Positions 47,074 to 57,632 of a DNA stretch of 64,000 bases are shown here, piece after piece. Each line of letters opens with the position of its first letter. Position 1 is the first letter of the stretch. The stretch is from Aquamicrobium sp. (GTDB lineage Bacteria; Pseudomonadota; Alphaproteobacteria; Rhizobiales; Rhizobiaceae): positions 359,001 through 423,000 of the forward strand of contig NZ_JAMLIE010000003.1 of NCBI RefSeq assembly GCF_023954335.1, in the 5' to 3' direction. The notes under the pieces are model-generated. The model had not been told where the DNA came from. It searched no databases and saw only the letters and a program-made list of their open reading frames with translations. The position numbers and the translations under genes were made by a program.

Positions 47074-48252
47074 ATGTCCGCTTCCGCCATCGTCGTCGCC
47101 AGCGCGACGCGCACGCCCGTCGGCTCGTTCAACGGCGCGTTCGCCGACACGCCCGCCCATGTGCTGGGCGCGGTCGCCATCAGGGAGGCGCTGGCCCGCG
47201 CCGGCGTCGACGGCGCCGAGGTGGACGAGGTGGTGATGGGCCAGATCCTCTCCGCCGGCCAGGGCCAGAACCCGGCCCGCCAGGCCGCCCGCGGCGCCGG
47301 CATCCCCGACGAGAAGACCGCCTGGGGCCTGAACCAGCTCTGCGGCTCGGGCCTGCGTGCCGTCGCCATCGGCATGCAGCAGATCCAGACCGGCGACGCA
47401 AAGATCATCGTCGCCGGCGGGCAGGAATCGATGTCGCTCGCCCCCCATGTCGCGCATCTGCGCGGCGGCGTGAAGATGGGCGACTTCAAGATGATCGATT
47501 CGATGATCAAGGACGGGCTGACCGACGCCTTCTACGGCTACCACATGGGCAACACGGCCGAGAACGTCGCCCGCCAGTGGCAGCTGACCCGCGAGGAGCA
47601 GGACGCCTTCGCCGTCGCCTCGCAGAACAAGGCCGAGGCCGCGCAGAAGGCCGGCCGCTTCAGGGACGAGATCGTCCCCGTCACGCTGAAGACCCGCAAG
47701 GGCGACGTCGTGGTCGAGAACGACGAGTACATCCGCCACGGCGCGACGCTGGAGGGGATGCAGAAGCTGCGCCCCGCCTTCGACAAGGAAGGCACGGTGA
47801 CGGCCGGCAACGCCTCCGGCATCAATGACGGCGCGGCCGCCGTGGTGCTGATGAGCGAGGAGGAGGCCGCGCGGCGCGGCATCGAGCCGCTGGCGCGCAT
47901 CGTCTCCTGGGCCACCGCCGGCGTCGACCCGCAGATCATGGGCACCGGGCCGATTCCCGCCTCGCGCAAGGCGCTGGAGAAGGCCGGCTGGAAGGTCGAC
48001 GACCTCGACCTCGTCGAGGCCAACGAAGCGTTCGCCGCCCAGGCGCTCGCCGTCAACAAGGACATGGGCTGGAACCCGGACATCGTCAACGTCAATGGCG
48101 GCGCCATTGCCATCGGCCACCCGATCGGCGCCTCCGGCGCGCGCATCTTCAACACGCTGCTGTTCGAGATGAAGCGCCGCGGCGCCAAGCGGGGCCTCGG
48201 CACGCTGTGCATCGGCGGCGGCATGGGCGTGGCGATGTGCGTGGAAAGATAG
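47074..48252 (+). CDS. phaA: Acetyl-CoA acetyltransferase (beta-ketothiolase)
   Basis: 392 aa; condenses two acetyl-CoA to acetoacetyl-CoA, the first step of PHB synthesis. Nucleophile Cys90 ([11 protein letters not shown]), His349 (GHPIGASG) and the acid/base Cys379 (CIGGGMG). Normal thiolase length. The ATG at 47074 has GAGGGAAAG upstream; a longer frame upstream has no conserved residues. Followed by phaB. Confidence 0.97.
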   Translation: MSASAIVVASATRTPVGSFNGAFADTPAHVLGAVAIREALARAGVDGAEVDEVVMGQILSAGQGQNPARQAARGAGIPDEKTAWGLNQLCGSGLRAVAIGMQQIQTGDAKIIVAGGQESMSLAPHVAHLRGGVKMGDFKMIDSMIKDGLTDAFYGYHMGNTAENVARQWQLTREEQDAFAVASQNKAEAAQKAGRFRDEIVPVTLKTRKGDVVVENDEYIRHGATLEGMQKLRPAFDKEGTVTAGNASGINDGAAAVVLMSEEEAARRGIEPLARIVSWATAGVDPQIMGTGPIPASRKALEKAGWKVDDLDLVEANEAFAAQALAVNKDMGWNPDIVNVNGGAIAIGHPIGASGARIFNTLLFEMKRRGAKRGLGTLCIGGGMGVAMCVER

Positions 48253-48358
48253 TGAGTAGGGAATAGCCAATAGGGAGTAGCGAATAGGGGGAAGAAGGGC
48301 GCAGGCGCGGCGGGACTGAAGAATCCGTACTCGCTATTCGCTACTCCCTATTCGCTCC
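48250..48358. repeat. Heptad repeats forming a long inverted repeat between phaA and phaB
   Basis: 48252-48290 consists of imperfect 7-mers of the form TAGNNNN (TAGGGAG, TAGCGAA and similar). 48269-48287 is perfectly complementary to 48334-48352, a 19-bp stem with a 46-nt loop. It interrupts the phaA-phaB unit and could attenuate or stabilise the mRNA. Confidence 0.8.
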
Positions 48359-48386
48359 TCTCCGACCAACGGGAGGAGGACCCCAC

Positions 48387-49112
<726 letters not shown>

Positions 49113-49136
49113 CGGCGCGAACCCGGCGCAAACAGA

Positions 49137-49166
49137 AACGGCCCCGCGAGGGGCCGTTTCCTTTTG
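49137..49166 (+). terminator. Intrinsic terminator after phaB
   Basis: AAACGGCCCC/GGGGCCGTTT around GCGA, followed by CCTTTTG. Lies between convergent phaB and aqpZ and may serve both. Confidence 0.8.
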
Positions 49167-49182
49167 AGATCGCGCGCGGGGC

Positions 49183-49872
49183 TTACTCGTCGTCGAGCAG
49201 CGCCTTGTAGACGACACCGGCGATCGCCGCGCCGATCAGGGGCGCGACCCAGAACAGCCAGAGCTGCGCCAGCGCCGGGCCTTCCGCGAACAGGGCGACG
49301 CCCGTCGAGCGCGCCGGGTTGACGGAGGTGTTCGTCACCGGGATCGAGATCAGGTGGATCAGCGTCAGCGCGAGGCCGATGGCGATGGGCGCGAAGCCGG
49401 CCGGCACCCGGCCGCTGGTCGCGCCGAGGATGACGATCAGGAAGAAGAAGGTCAGCAGCACCTCGATCACCAGCGCCGAGGTCAGCGAATAGCCGCCGGG
49501 CGAGGCCTCGCCATAGCCGTTCGAGGCGAAGCCGCCCACCGAGGTGAAGTCCGACTTGCCGGAAACGACGAGGTAGAGCGCGAGCGCGGCGACGACCGCG
49601 CCGACGAGCTGGGCGACGATGTAAGGCACGAGATCCTTGCCGTCGAACTTGCCCGCGGCGAGCAGGCCGACCGTGACGGCCGGATTGAAGTGGCCGCCGG
49701 AAATGCCGCCCACGGCATAGGCCATGGTCAGCACGGTGAGACCGAAAGCGAGCGCCACGCCGGCGAAGCCGATGCCGAGCTCAGGATAGGCGGCGGCAAG
49801 CACCGCCGAGCCGCAGCCGCCGAAGACGAGCCAGAACGTTCCGAGGAACTCGGCCAGAAGACGCTTTGTCAT
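49183..49872 (-). CDS. aqpZ: Aquaporin Z
   Basis: 229 aa, six TM helices. The two pore motifs are GHFNPAVT (about 61-68) and VNPARS (about 184-189). The Arg in NPARS and narrow-filter-type neighbours point to a water channel rather than a glycerol facilitator. The ATG at 49872 fits the family start [19 protein letters not shown]. The long open frame upstream is antisense noise. Monocistronic. Confidence 0.93.
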   Translation of the reverse strand: MTKRLLAEFLGTFWLVFGGCGSAVLAAAYPELGIGFAGVALAFGLTVLTMAYAVGGISGGHFNPAVTVGLLAAGKFDGKDLVPYIVAQLVGAVVAALALYLVVSGKSDFTSVGGFASNGYGEASPGGYSLTSALVIEVLLTFFFLIVILGATSGRVPAGFAPIAIGLALTLIHLISIPVTNTSVNPARSTGVALFAEGPALAQLWLFWVAPLIGAAIAGVVYKALLDDE

Positions 49873-50595
49873 GCTGATTCTCCGTGAAGATAGACGGGCG
49901 AAACGAGCATGAGCATGAGTCGCATCCTTCGGCAACTGGCAGGCGATTAGCCGCCTTCCCACCCTGCAATCGGGGCCAAAGGTTAACGGCACGCCGGAAA
50001 GCCCTGTGCGAATCAGCCGGGAAAGCTTGTGGACTTGTTGTGGAGAAGCTGTGGGAACCACTACATCTTGTGGAGAACGAAACGGGAAACGGTGCCGGTC
50101 AGTGATTCGTCGCCGATTCGTTCCGCCTTTGGTCGGGAAGTTAACGCCGGAGGCCCCCGGCCCAGCGAAACCTTAACCGACGGTAAAGAAAACCATAACG
50201 AATTCCTAAGCTTGCCGCCCGCTTCGCACGACGCCGCGGCCGCCTCCGGAAGGCTTGGGGGGCAAAGGTTAACGACTCGGCGGTCGAGGACGGAACGGGA
50301 GGAAACGGCGATTCAGCATCTGGTCCGACTCTGCCCCGTAACCGCTACATATAGCGGTGAACAGAGAAGGAACATCGGCGAGTCAGTGATTCGTCGCTGA
50401 TTCGTTCCAGACTCGTTCCGAGTGTTAATGCGGTGTCCCGGCGGCACGGAAAAAATCTCCCTGACGCCACCCCTGACACCACCTTTGTCGGGCGCCATCT
50501 TCCGCCCGGTTGCCGCCCATGCTAACCCGCTTGGCGGAAAATGCCTCAGCCGCGCCGCGCGCATCCCACGCGCACCACAGGGTCGCCCCCGCACG
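49873..50595. promoter_or_regulatory. Gene-free 720-bp region dense in GANTC, DnaA-like and TTAA sites
   Basis: No gene. Twelve GANTC sites occur from 49876 to 50414: 49876, 49917, 50010, 50104, 50115, 50274, 50310, 50327, 50380, 50388, 50399, 50410. Two TGTGGAGAA boxes (50039-50047, 50069-50077) are one base off the DnaA consensus, with two weaker ones nearby. A 27-bp direct repeat (50098-50124, 50382-50408; one mismatch) carries paired GATTC sites. A palindrome ACCGCTA-N4-TAGCGGT is at 50341-50358. CtrA-like TTAA-N7-TAAA is at 50173-50187. Candidate cell-cycle-regulated promoter for the helicase gene, or a replication-related locus. Confidence 0.6.
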
Positions 50596-53500
50596 ATGAC
50601 CACCCCGACAAGACCCGATGCGCCGCCATCCCGGCCCCTTGGCCAGTCGTCTGTCCAGCCGCTCATCCTGTCCGGGCGCGACGTGACGGCGGTGCTCGGC
50701 CCCACCAACACCGGCAAGACCCATCTCGCCATCGAGCGGCTGGTGGCGCATGAGAGCGGCGTCATCGGCCTGCCGCTCAGGCTGCTGGCGCGCGAGGTCT
50801 ATGCCCGCGTCTGCGCCCGGGTCGGGGCCGACAAGGTCGCGCTCGTCACCGGCGAGGAGAAGATCCAGCCTGCGGGCGCGCGCTATTTCGTCTGCACGGT
50901 CGAGGCGATGCCGCGCGAGACCGACGCCGCCTTCGTCGCCATCGACGAGGTGCAGCTCGCCGCCGATCTCGAGCGCGGCCACATCTTCACCGACCGCATC
51001 CTCAACCTGCGCGGCCGGCAGGAGACGCTGCTGCTCGGCGCGGCGACCATGCGCGGCATCCTGGAAAAGCTGCTGCGCGGCGTTTCCGTCGTCACCCGGC
51101 CGCGCATGTCGCATCTGGCCTATGCCGGCTCGAAGAAGCTGACGCGGCTGCCGCGCCGCTCGGCCGTCGTCGCCTTCTCGGCCGACGAGGTCTACGGCAT
51201 CGCCGAGCTGATCCGCCGCCAGCGCGGCGGCGCGGCCGTGGTGCTGGGCGGCCTTTCGCCCCGCACCCGCAACGCCCAGGTCGAGCTCTACCAGTCGGGC
51301 GACGTCGACTACCTCGTCGCCACCGACGCCATCGGCATGGGCCTGAACCTCGACGTCGACCATGTCGCCTTCGCCCAGAACCGCAAGTTCGACGGCTTCC
51401 AGTATCGCGAGCTGACCGCGGCCGAGCTCGGCCAGATCGCAGGCCGCGCCGGCCGCCACATGCGCGACGGCACCTTCGGCGTCACCGGCCAGGTCGACCC
51501 GTTCCCCGACGAGCTGGTCGAGAGGATCGAGAGCCACGATTTCGAGCCGGTCAAGGTGCTGCAATGGCGCACGGCCGCCTTCGACTTCTCCAGCCTCGAC
51601 GCGCTGCGCCGCTCCATCGACCGCGTCCCGGCCGTCGAGGGGCTGACGCGCGCCCTGCCGGCGGTGGACGCGCGCGCGCTCGACTATCTCGCCCGCGACG
51701 ACGAGATCGTGCGGCTGGCCGACCGGCCGCGCCGGGTCGAGCTCCTGTGGGAAGCCTGCGCCCTGCCCGACTATCGCCGCATCGCCCCGGCCCAGCACGG
51801 CGACATCATCGGCTCGATCTATCTCGACCTCGCCCGTAAGGGCCATGTCGATGAGGACTACATGGCCGAGCAGGTGCGCCGCGCCGACACGACCGAGGGC
51901 GACATCGACACGCTGTCGGCGCGGATCGCCCAGATCCGCACCTGGACTTTCGTGTCGCACCGGCCCGGATGGCTGGCCGATCCGGCACACTGGCAGGAAA
52001 AAACGCGCGAGATAGAGGACAGACTGTCGGATGCCCTGCACGAGCGATTGACGAAACGCTTCGTAGACCGCAGGACTTCCGTGCTCATGAGGCGCCTGAG
52101 AGAGAACGCGATGCTTGAGGCAGAAATAGATCCGGCCGGCGACGTCACCGTCGAGGGCCACCATGTCGGCTCCCTCCAGGGCTTCCGCTTCACCGCCGAC
52201 CAGTCGGCCGGCGGCGAGGACGCCAAGGCGGTCAAGGCGGCGGCGCAGAAGGCGCTGGCCGCCGAGTTCGAGGCGCGCGCCGAGCGCTTCGCCAATTCCG
52301 CCAACGGCGATTTCGCGCTGGCCTCCGACGGCCTCCTGCGCTGGATCGGCGCGCCGGTGGCAACGCTGACGGCGAGCGAAGACCCGCTTTCCCCGCGCGT
52401 CATCCTGCTCGCCGACGAGCAGCTCACCGGCCCGGCCCGCGACAAGGTCGCCGCGCGCGCCGAACGCTTCGTGCGCTACCAGATCGAGACGCTGCTGAAG
52501 CCGCTCGTCGACCTGAAGGCCGCCGACCAGCTTTCCGGCCTCGCCCGCGGCATCGCCTTCCAGCTCGTCGAGAATTTCGGCCTCATCAACCGCCGCGACG
52601 TTGCCGACGACGTCAAGGCGCTCGACCAGGAGGCGCGGGCGGCGCTGCGCCGGCTCGGCGTTCGCTTCGGCGCGTTCCACGTCTTCACGCCGGCGCTGCT
52701 GAAGCCCGGCCCGGCCGGGCTGGTGACGCTCCTGTGGTCGCTCGCCCATGACGGCAAGGACAAGCCCGGCTTCGGCGACGTGGTCAACGCCCTCGCCTCG
52801 GGCCGCACCTCGCTGGTGGTCGATCCCGGCTTCGAGCCGGCCTTCTACCGGCTCGCCGGCTATCGCATGCTCGGCCGCCGGGCCGTGCGCGTCGACATCC
52901 TCGAGCGCCTCGCCGACCTGATCCGCCCGGCGCTGTCGTGGCGGGCCGGCACCGGCGCGCGCCCGGACGGCGCTTATGACGGCGCGGCCTTCCTCGTCAC
53001 CCCGGCGATGATGTCGATCCTCGGCGCCACCGCCGAGGACATGGAGGAAATCCTGAAGAGCCTCGGCTACCGCGCGGAGGCCAAGCCCGCGGCCGAGGTC
53101 CAGACCCGCCTCGGCGCCCTCGACGCGGCCGAAGCCGCACGGGTGGAAGCCGCCGCGGCCGCGAAGGCGGCCGCCGCGGAAGCCCCGCCCGCCGCCGGAG
53201 AGAGCGCGGCCGAGAGCGAAGCCCCCGCCCGCGACGGGGACGAGACCGTCGGGCAGGACACTGCCGTGGAAGCGGCGGAAGCTGCGCCCGCAGGCGAAGA
53301 GGCCGTGCAGGCGGCCGATGAGACGCCCGAACCCGCTGCATCCGACGTATCGGCCCCGGATGAGGCAGCGCCGGCTGCTGTGGAGACGGCGGAAGCGACC
53401 GCCGCCGACGCCACAGGCGAAGAAGAAGCGGCGCAGGCTGCCGGCGAGGCAACCGGCCCCGCTGCGGCCGACGCTCCGGCTCCGGACGAAGCCGCGCCCG

Positions 53501-54036
53501 CTGCCGCTGAGGGAGCGGAAGCCGCCCCGACGCAGGCAGAAGCCGCATCCGGCGTCCCCGCGGGAACCGACGCCGCCGCCGAGACGCCGGCCGAGGAGGC
53601 GAAACCCGTCCTCCTGTGGCGGCCGGGCCGCAGCGAGGGCCGGCCGCGCCATGGGCAGGGCCGCAGGCCGCAGCATGGCGGCGGCAGGCAGGAAGGCCGC
53701 GAGGCCGGCGCGGGCGACGGGCAGGGCCGCAAGCGCTTCGAGCGCCGCTTTGCCGGCAAGGGCGAAGGCAGGGGAGAGGGCAAAGCCGAGGGCAGGGAAA
53801 GTCGCGCGGAGCGCGACGGCCAGCAGCGCAAGGGATCGCACAACGGCCCGAACAAGGGACCGCACCGGGGCAAGCCCCCGCATCGCGGCCCCGGCCATGG
53901 TGGTCCCGACGGGCAGGGCCGGAACGAGCGGCAGGGTGAGCCGCGCCGCCCGCGCGAGGATCGGCCGGCGCGGATCGACCCGGATTCGCCCTTCGCCAAG
54001 CTGGCCGCGCTGCGCGAGAAGCTGAAGGGCAAATAG
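50596..54036 (+). CDS. SUV3-like DExH RNA helicase with long disordered tail
   Basis: 1146 aa. Helicase core about 30-330: Walker A GPTNTGKT (35-42), the DEVQ box (AIDEVQLA), and motif VI QIAGRAGRHMRDG. SUV3-type C-terminal domains extend to about 830. Mitochondrial SUV3 works with RNA-degrading exonucleases, so the bacterial form is probably an RNA helicase in turnover. Odd feature: from about 835 the chain is Ala/Glu/Pro-rich and repetitive (tandem EAAPAA-like units), then Gly/Arg/Gln-rich basic from about 1010, like an RGG RNA-binding tail. The start at 50596 is just before the conserved domain; the frame is open 58 codons further up. Confidence 0.93.
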   Translation: MTTPTRPDAPPSRPLGQSSVQPLILSGRDVTAVLGPTNTGKTHLAIERLVAHESGVIGLPLRLLAREVYARVCARVGADKVALVTGEEKIQPAGARYFVCTVEAMPRETDAAFVAIDEVQLAADLERGHIFTDRILNLRGRQETLLLGAATMRGILEKLLRGVSVVTRPRMSHLAYAGSKKLTRLPRRSAVVAFSADEVYGIAELIRRQRGGAAVVLGGLSPRTRNAQVELYQSGDVDYLVATDAIGMGLNLDVDHVAFAQNRKFDGFQYRELTAAELGQIAGRAGRHMRDGTFGVTGQVDPFPDELVERIESHDFEPVKVLQWRTAAFDFSSLDALRRSIDRVPAVEGLTRALPAVDARALDYLARDDEIVRLADRPRRVELLWEACALPDYRRIAPAQHGDIIGSIYLDLARKGHVDEDYMAEQVRRADTTEGDIDTLSARIAQIRTWTFVSHRPGWLADPAHWQEKTREIEDRLSDALHERLTKRFVDRRTSVLMRRLRENAMLEAEIDPAGDVTVEGHHVGSLQGFRFTADQSAGGEDAKAVKAAAQKALAAEFEARAERFANSANGDFALASDGLLRWIGAPVATLTASEDPLSPRVILLADEQLTGPARDKVAARAERFVRYQIETLLKPLVDLKAADQLSGLARGIAFQLVENFGLINRRDVADDVKALDQEARAALRRLGVRFGAFHVFTPALLKPGPAGLVTLLWSLAHDGKDKPGFGDVVNALASGRTSLVVDPGFEPAFYRLAGYRMLGRRAVRVDILERLADLIRPALSWRAGTGARPDGAYDGAAFLVTPAMMSILGATAEDMEEILKSLGYRAEAKPAAEVQTRLGALDAAEAARVEAAAAAKAAAAEAPPAAGESAAESEAPARDGDETVGQDTAVEAAEAAPAGEEAVQAADETPEPAASDVSAPDEAAPAAVETAEATAADATGEEEAAQAAGEATGPAAADAPAPDEAAPAAAEGAEAAPTQAEAASGVPAGTDAAAETPAEEAKPVLLWRPGRSEGRPRHGQGRRPQHGGGRQEGREAGAGDGQGRKRFERRFAGKGEGRGEGKAEGRESRAERDGQQRKGSHNGPNKGPHRGKPPHRGPGHGGPDGQGRNERQGEPRRPREDRPARIDPDSPFAKLAALREKLKGK

Positions 54037-54060
54037 GCGAAGGCCCGAATTGGGAGACCC

Positions 54061-54375
54061 ATGACCGGCGAGGAACGCCAGCGCATCGACAAATGGCTCG
54101 TCTACGCGCGGGTCGTGAAGTCGCGTTCGCTGGCCGCCGCGCTGGTCGGGGCCGGCCATGTCCGCGTCAACCGCGACAAGATCGCCGATCCCGCGCGCAC
54201 GGTGAAGCCCGGCGACGTGCTGACCATCGCGCTCGACCGCAGGGTGCTCGTCTGGCGGGTCCTGGCGCTGGCCGGGCGGCGCGGCCCCGCCGAGGAGGCG
54301 CGCACGCTCTACGAGGATCTCGGCGCACCGGGCGAGGCCCCCGACGCCGGTGCGGGCGACCGCGACCCGTCGTGA
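54061..54375 (+). CDS. S4-domain RNA-binding protein (HslR/Hsp15-like)
   Basis: 104 aa. The S4 fold is visible: QRIDKWLVYARVVKSRSLAAALV, GHVRVNRDKIADPARTVKPGDVLTI. Hsp15 relatives bind stalled 50S-nascent-chain complexes in heat shock. It follows the helicase gene by 24 bp and is likely co-transcribed with it, linking RNA helicase and ribosome rescue. The C-terminal 25 residues are low complexity. Confidence 0.88.
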   Translation: MTGEERQRIDKWLVYARVVKSRSLAAALVGAGHVRVNRDKIADPARTVKPGDVLTIALDRRVLVWRVLALAGRRGPAEEARTLYEDLGAPGEAPDAGAGDRDPS

Positions 54376-54535
54376 ACCCGGCCTGTCCCATATGGGTGGC
54401 CTGCATGGCTGCCCTGCATGGATGGCTTGCGCGGATTCGTCACCCTTGCACGCGGCCGGCAAAGGCGTTACCTGACCGCGCGAAATGAAATGCCGGGCAA
54501 GCGTATTTCTGGCCGGGCCGGAAGGAAGCCGCGCG

Positions 54536-54874
54536 ATGACCTATGTCGTCACCGACAACTGCATCAAGTGCAAGTACATGGACTGCGTCGAGGTCTGTCC
54601 GGTGGACTGCTTCTACGAAGGCGAGAACATGCTCGTCATCCACCCCGACGAGTGCATCGACTGCGGCGTGTGCGAGCCCGAATGTCCGGCCGACGCCATC
54701 AAGCCCGACACCGACCCCGGGCTGGAGCGCTGGCTTGAGATCAACGCCGAATACGCCTCGCGCTGGCCCAACATAACCCAGAAGAAGGAGCCGCCCGACG
54801 ACCGGGAGGAATGGGACGGCGTCGCCGGCAAGTTCGAGAACCACTTCTCGCCCGAGCCGGGCGAGGGAAACTGA
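54536..54874 (+). CDS. fdxA: 7Fe ferredoxin FdxA
   Basis: 112 aa, a seven-iron (3Fe-4S plus 4Fe-4S) ferredoxin. Cysteines at 9, 12, 17, 21 and 25, and C..C..C...CP at 40, 43, 46 and 50, match FdxA. The N-terminus [28 protein letters not shown] is the hallmark. Low-potential electron carrier in the cytoplasm. ATG at 54536 with GGAAGG upstream. Precedes carD in the order fdxA-carD-rpoH2 common in Hyphomicrobiales. Confidence 0.96.
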   Translation: MTYVVTDNCIKCKYMDCVEVCPVDCFYEGENMLVIHPDECIDCGVCEPECPADAIKPDTDPGLERWLEINAEYASRWPNITQKKEPPDDREEWDGVAGKFENHFSPEPGEGN

Positions 54875-55260
54875 AACTTTCGCGGCGCGCGCGCCGCGCC
54901 CGACGCCGGCCGAGCCGGCCCGCCGACGCCCTCTCCGGCGGGGCGGCTGTTCGCTGCTGCGGCAAATTGTTGATTCTTTCTACTTTTTGTGGTAGGAAGA
55001 AACCACATGCCGATGGCAGGCGTTCGACCAGTTGCACAAGCGTCCTAATCATTGAAAGGCTGACACGTATTCAGGGCCGGTAAAACCGGGCCGGTTCGGC
55101 GCGCGTGCGCCTTTTCCGGTTTCGGCGTTCATCGGAAGATACGGGTCGGCTTCACGGACATGTGCACACGGGTCTCCTCTGCCACGGCTGGCCGGGTCTC
55201 CGGCCGCTGATGTAACCCCGCGCCGCCACGGCGCGCGGCACAAAAAGGAGTACAGGGCGT
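54875..55260. other. 386-bp fdxA-carD spacer with a terminator-like hairpin
   Basis: No gene is visible. 55098-55115 contains GGCGC-GCGT-GCGCC followed by TTTT, a compact intrinsic-terminator shape 145 bp before carD. Upstream, 54985-55006 is AT-rich with GTGGT...ACCAC arms. A small RNA or a leader of carD ending at the hairpin is possible but unsupported by any promoter I trust. Confidence 0.4.
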
Positions 55261-55830
55261 ATGGCAAACCAGCAGAAGAAGTCGGCGACCAGGCAGGGCT
55301 TCAAGACCGGCGAATACGTGGTCTATCCGGCGCACGGCGTCGGCCAGATCGTCGCCATCGAGGAGCAGGAGGTTGCCGGGCACAAGCTGGAACTCTTCGT
55401 CATCGACTTCCAGAAGGACAAGATGCGCCTGAAGGTTCCGGTCGCCAAGGCGACCTCGATCGGCATGCGCAAGCTGTCCGAGACCGATTATGTCGACCGC
55501 GCGCTGAAGGTCGTGCAGGGCCGCGCCCGCGTCAAGCGCACCATGTGGTCGCGCCGGGCGCAGGAATACGACGCCAAGATCAATTCCGGCGACCTGATCT
55601 CGATCTCCGAGGTCGTGCGCGACCTCTACCGCGCCGAGAACCAGCCCGAGCAGTCCTATTCCGAGCGTCAGCTCTACGAGGCCGCGCTCGACCGCATGGC
55701 GCGCGAGATCGCCGCCGTCAACAAGATGTCGGACACCGAGGCCGTGCGGCTGATCGAGGCCAATCTGAGCAAGGGCCCGCGCCGCGGCAAGGCCGACAAC
55801 GAGGAAGCCGAGCAGGAAGAAGCGGCGTAA
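55261..55830 (+). CDS. carD: CarD-family RNA-polymerase-binding transcription regulator
   Basis: 189 aa. N-terminal RNAP-interaction Tudor-like domain (TGEYVVYPAHGVGQIVAIEEQEVAGHKLELFVIDF, about 16-50) and a helical DNA-binding domain (ARVKRTMWSRRAQEYDAKINSGDLISISEVVRDLY, about 89-125). CarD/CdnL stabilises open complexes at many housekeeping promoters. The acidic tail (EEAEQEEAA) is family-like. A GGAG ribosome-binding site precedes the ATG; an intrinsic terminator follows. Neighbour of rpoH2. Confidence 0.95.
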   Translation: MANQQKKSATRQGFKTGEYVVYPAHGVGQIVAIEEQEVAGHKLELFVIDFQKDKMRLKVPVAKATSIGMRKLSETDYVDRALKVVQGRARVKRTMWSRRAQEYDAKINSGDLISISEVVRDLYRAENQPEQSYSERQLYEAALDRMAREIAAVNKMSDTEAVRLIEANLSKGPRRGKADNEEAEQEEAA

Positions 55831-55862
55831 GCCGCGCTTCGGCAGAGTTTCGGACAGGATCG

Positions 55863-55896
55863 AACCCGGCCCTCGCGGCCGGGTTCTTCGTTTTCT
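55863..55896 (+). terminator. Intrinsic terminator of carD
   Basis: AACCCGGCC/GGCCGGGTT around CTCGC, then CTTCGTTTTCT. Confidence 0.85.
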
Positions 55897-55974
55897 AAAG
55901 CATGTCGCGCCTTATCCGCTCCGATCTTCGGCCGCTGCGCCGCCGATGATACGCATAGGACGCGACATGCTTTA
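55896..55974. repeat. Palindromic element with 14-bp perfect terminal repeats
   Basis: TAAAGCATGTCGCG (55896-55909) and its exact complement (55961-55974) enclose CTTATCCGCTCCGATCTTCG and CCGATGATACGCA. The interior matches the outer parts of the 60.6-kb repeat, as though that copy had a hairpin module inserted here or this one had lost it. Confidence 0.75.
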
Positions 55975-56028
55975 GGCCCACCCGACAGAAAGAAACGCGC
56001 TTCGCCGCATCCGCCCTCGCCCGCCGAG

Positions 56029-56053
56029 GGAACAAATACCCCTTCCGCGCGTA
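56029..56053 (+). promoter_or_regulatory. EcfG-like promoter of rpoH2
   Basis: GGAAC (56029-56033), 16-nt spacer, CGTA (56050-56053), 60 nt before the rpoH2 ATG. One base off consensus. rpoH2 is RpoE2(EcfG)-dependent in Sinorhizobium, so control here is likely. Confidence 0.65.
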
Positions 56054-56112
56054 TTGCCGCCGTGGGGCGTATCGCCGGGCACCGGCCCGGTGCGCCGGCA
56101 GGAGCGGCAGCC

Positions 56113-56979
<867 letters not shown>

Positions 56980-57052
56980 TCCGGCAGCCCCTGTCGCCGC
57001 GGCCCGCGCCGGTCTATCGTACCCTCCCGCGCGATTTTTCGGGGAAGAAGAG

Positions 57053-57499
57053 ATGGATTTCGACATCGACGAGATCGGCGGCGCCTGCCATTGCCGGGCG
57101 GTGCGGTTTCGCGTCCGGCTGAGCGACGGCCTGCACACGGCAAGGCGCTGCACCTGCTCCTATTGCCGGATGCGCGGCGCGGTCGCGGTGTCCGCCCCGC
57201 TCGACGGTTTCACCCTCATCGAAGGCGCGGACGCCCTGACGCTCTACCGCTTCAACACCGGCACGGCGCTACATTATTTCTGCTCGCGCTGCGGCATCTA
57301 CACCCACCACCGCCGCCGCTCGAACCCCAACGAATACGGCATCAACGCCGCCTGCCTCGACGGCGTCAGCCCGTTCGATTTCGCCGAGATCGTGGTCACC
57401 GACGGCGTCGTCCACCCGAGCGACGATCCGGCCGGCGGCGGCTCGCGCATCGCCGGCATCCTGCGCTTCGAACGGCGGGACGGGGCAGACAGGGAGTAG
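57053..57499 (+). CDS. GFA/CENP-V-family zinc protein
   Basis: 148 aa. The zinc cysteines of the glutathione-dependent formaldehyde-activating family are present: C12 and C14 in ACHCRAVRF, the C33/C35/C38 cluster in RRCTCSYCRM, and C77/C80 in FCSRCGIYTHH. Many members are not true S-(hydroxymethyl)glutathione synthases, so the activity is uncertain. Positioned between rpoH2 and trcR on the same strand, with 73- and 133-bp gaps. Confidence 0.9.
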   Translation: MDFDIDEIGGACHCRAVRFRVRLSDGLHTARRCTCSYCRMRGAVAVSAPLDGFTLIEGADALTLYRFNTGTALHYFCSRCGIYTHHRRRSNPNEYGINAACLDGVSPFDFAEIVVTDGVVHPSDDPAGGGSRIAGILRFERRDGADRE

Positions 57500-57632
57500 A
57501 TTGCGCACGGCGCGTTGCGCTTTTCGTTGCGGGCGGGCGCAAATCGGACTATATCTGCCGCGATTTTCCCATATCGGTGGCATTGCCCACCGCCCGCGAC
57601 AGGGACGCGGGCGAACGAGAGGACTTTATCTT

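Noticed and set aside
49873..50595. Calling the GANTC/DnaA-like region the chromosomal oriC
   Set aside because: Flanking genes are not the usual hemE/gidA/parAB or dnaA neighbours, the DnaA boxes are degenerate, and skew cannot be judged here. Kept as a finding only.
50425..54462. Open frame of about 1345 codons on the minus strand over the helicase gene
   Set aside because: Antisense of the SUV3-like gene, with no recognisable motif; typical high-GC shadow.
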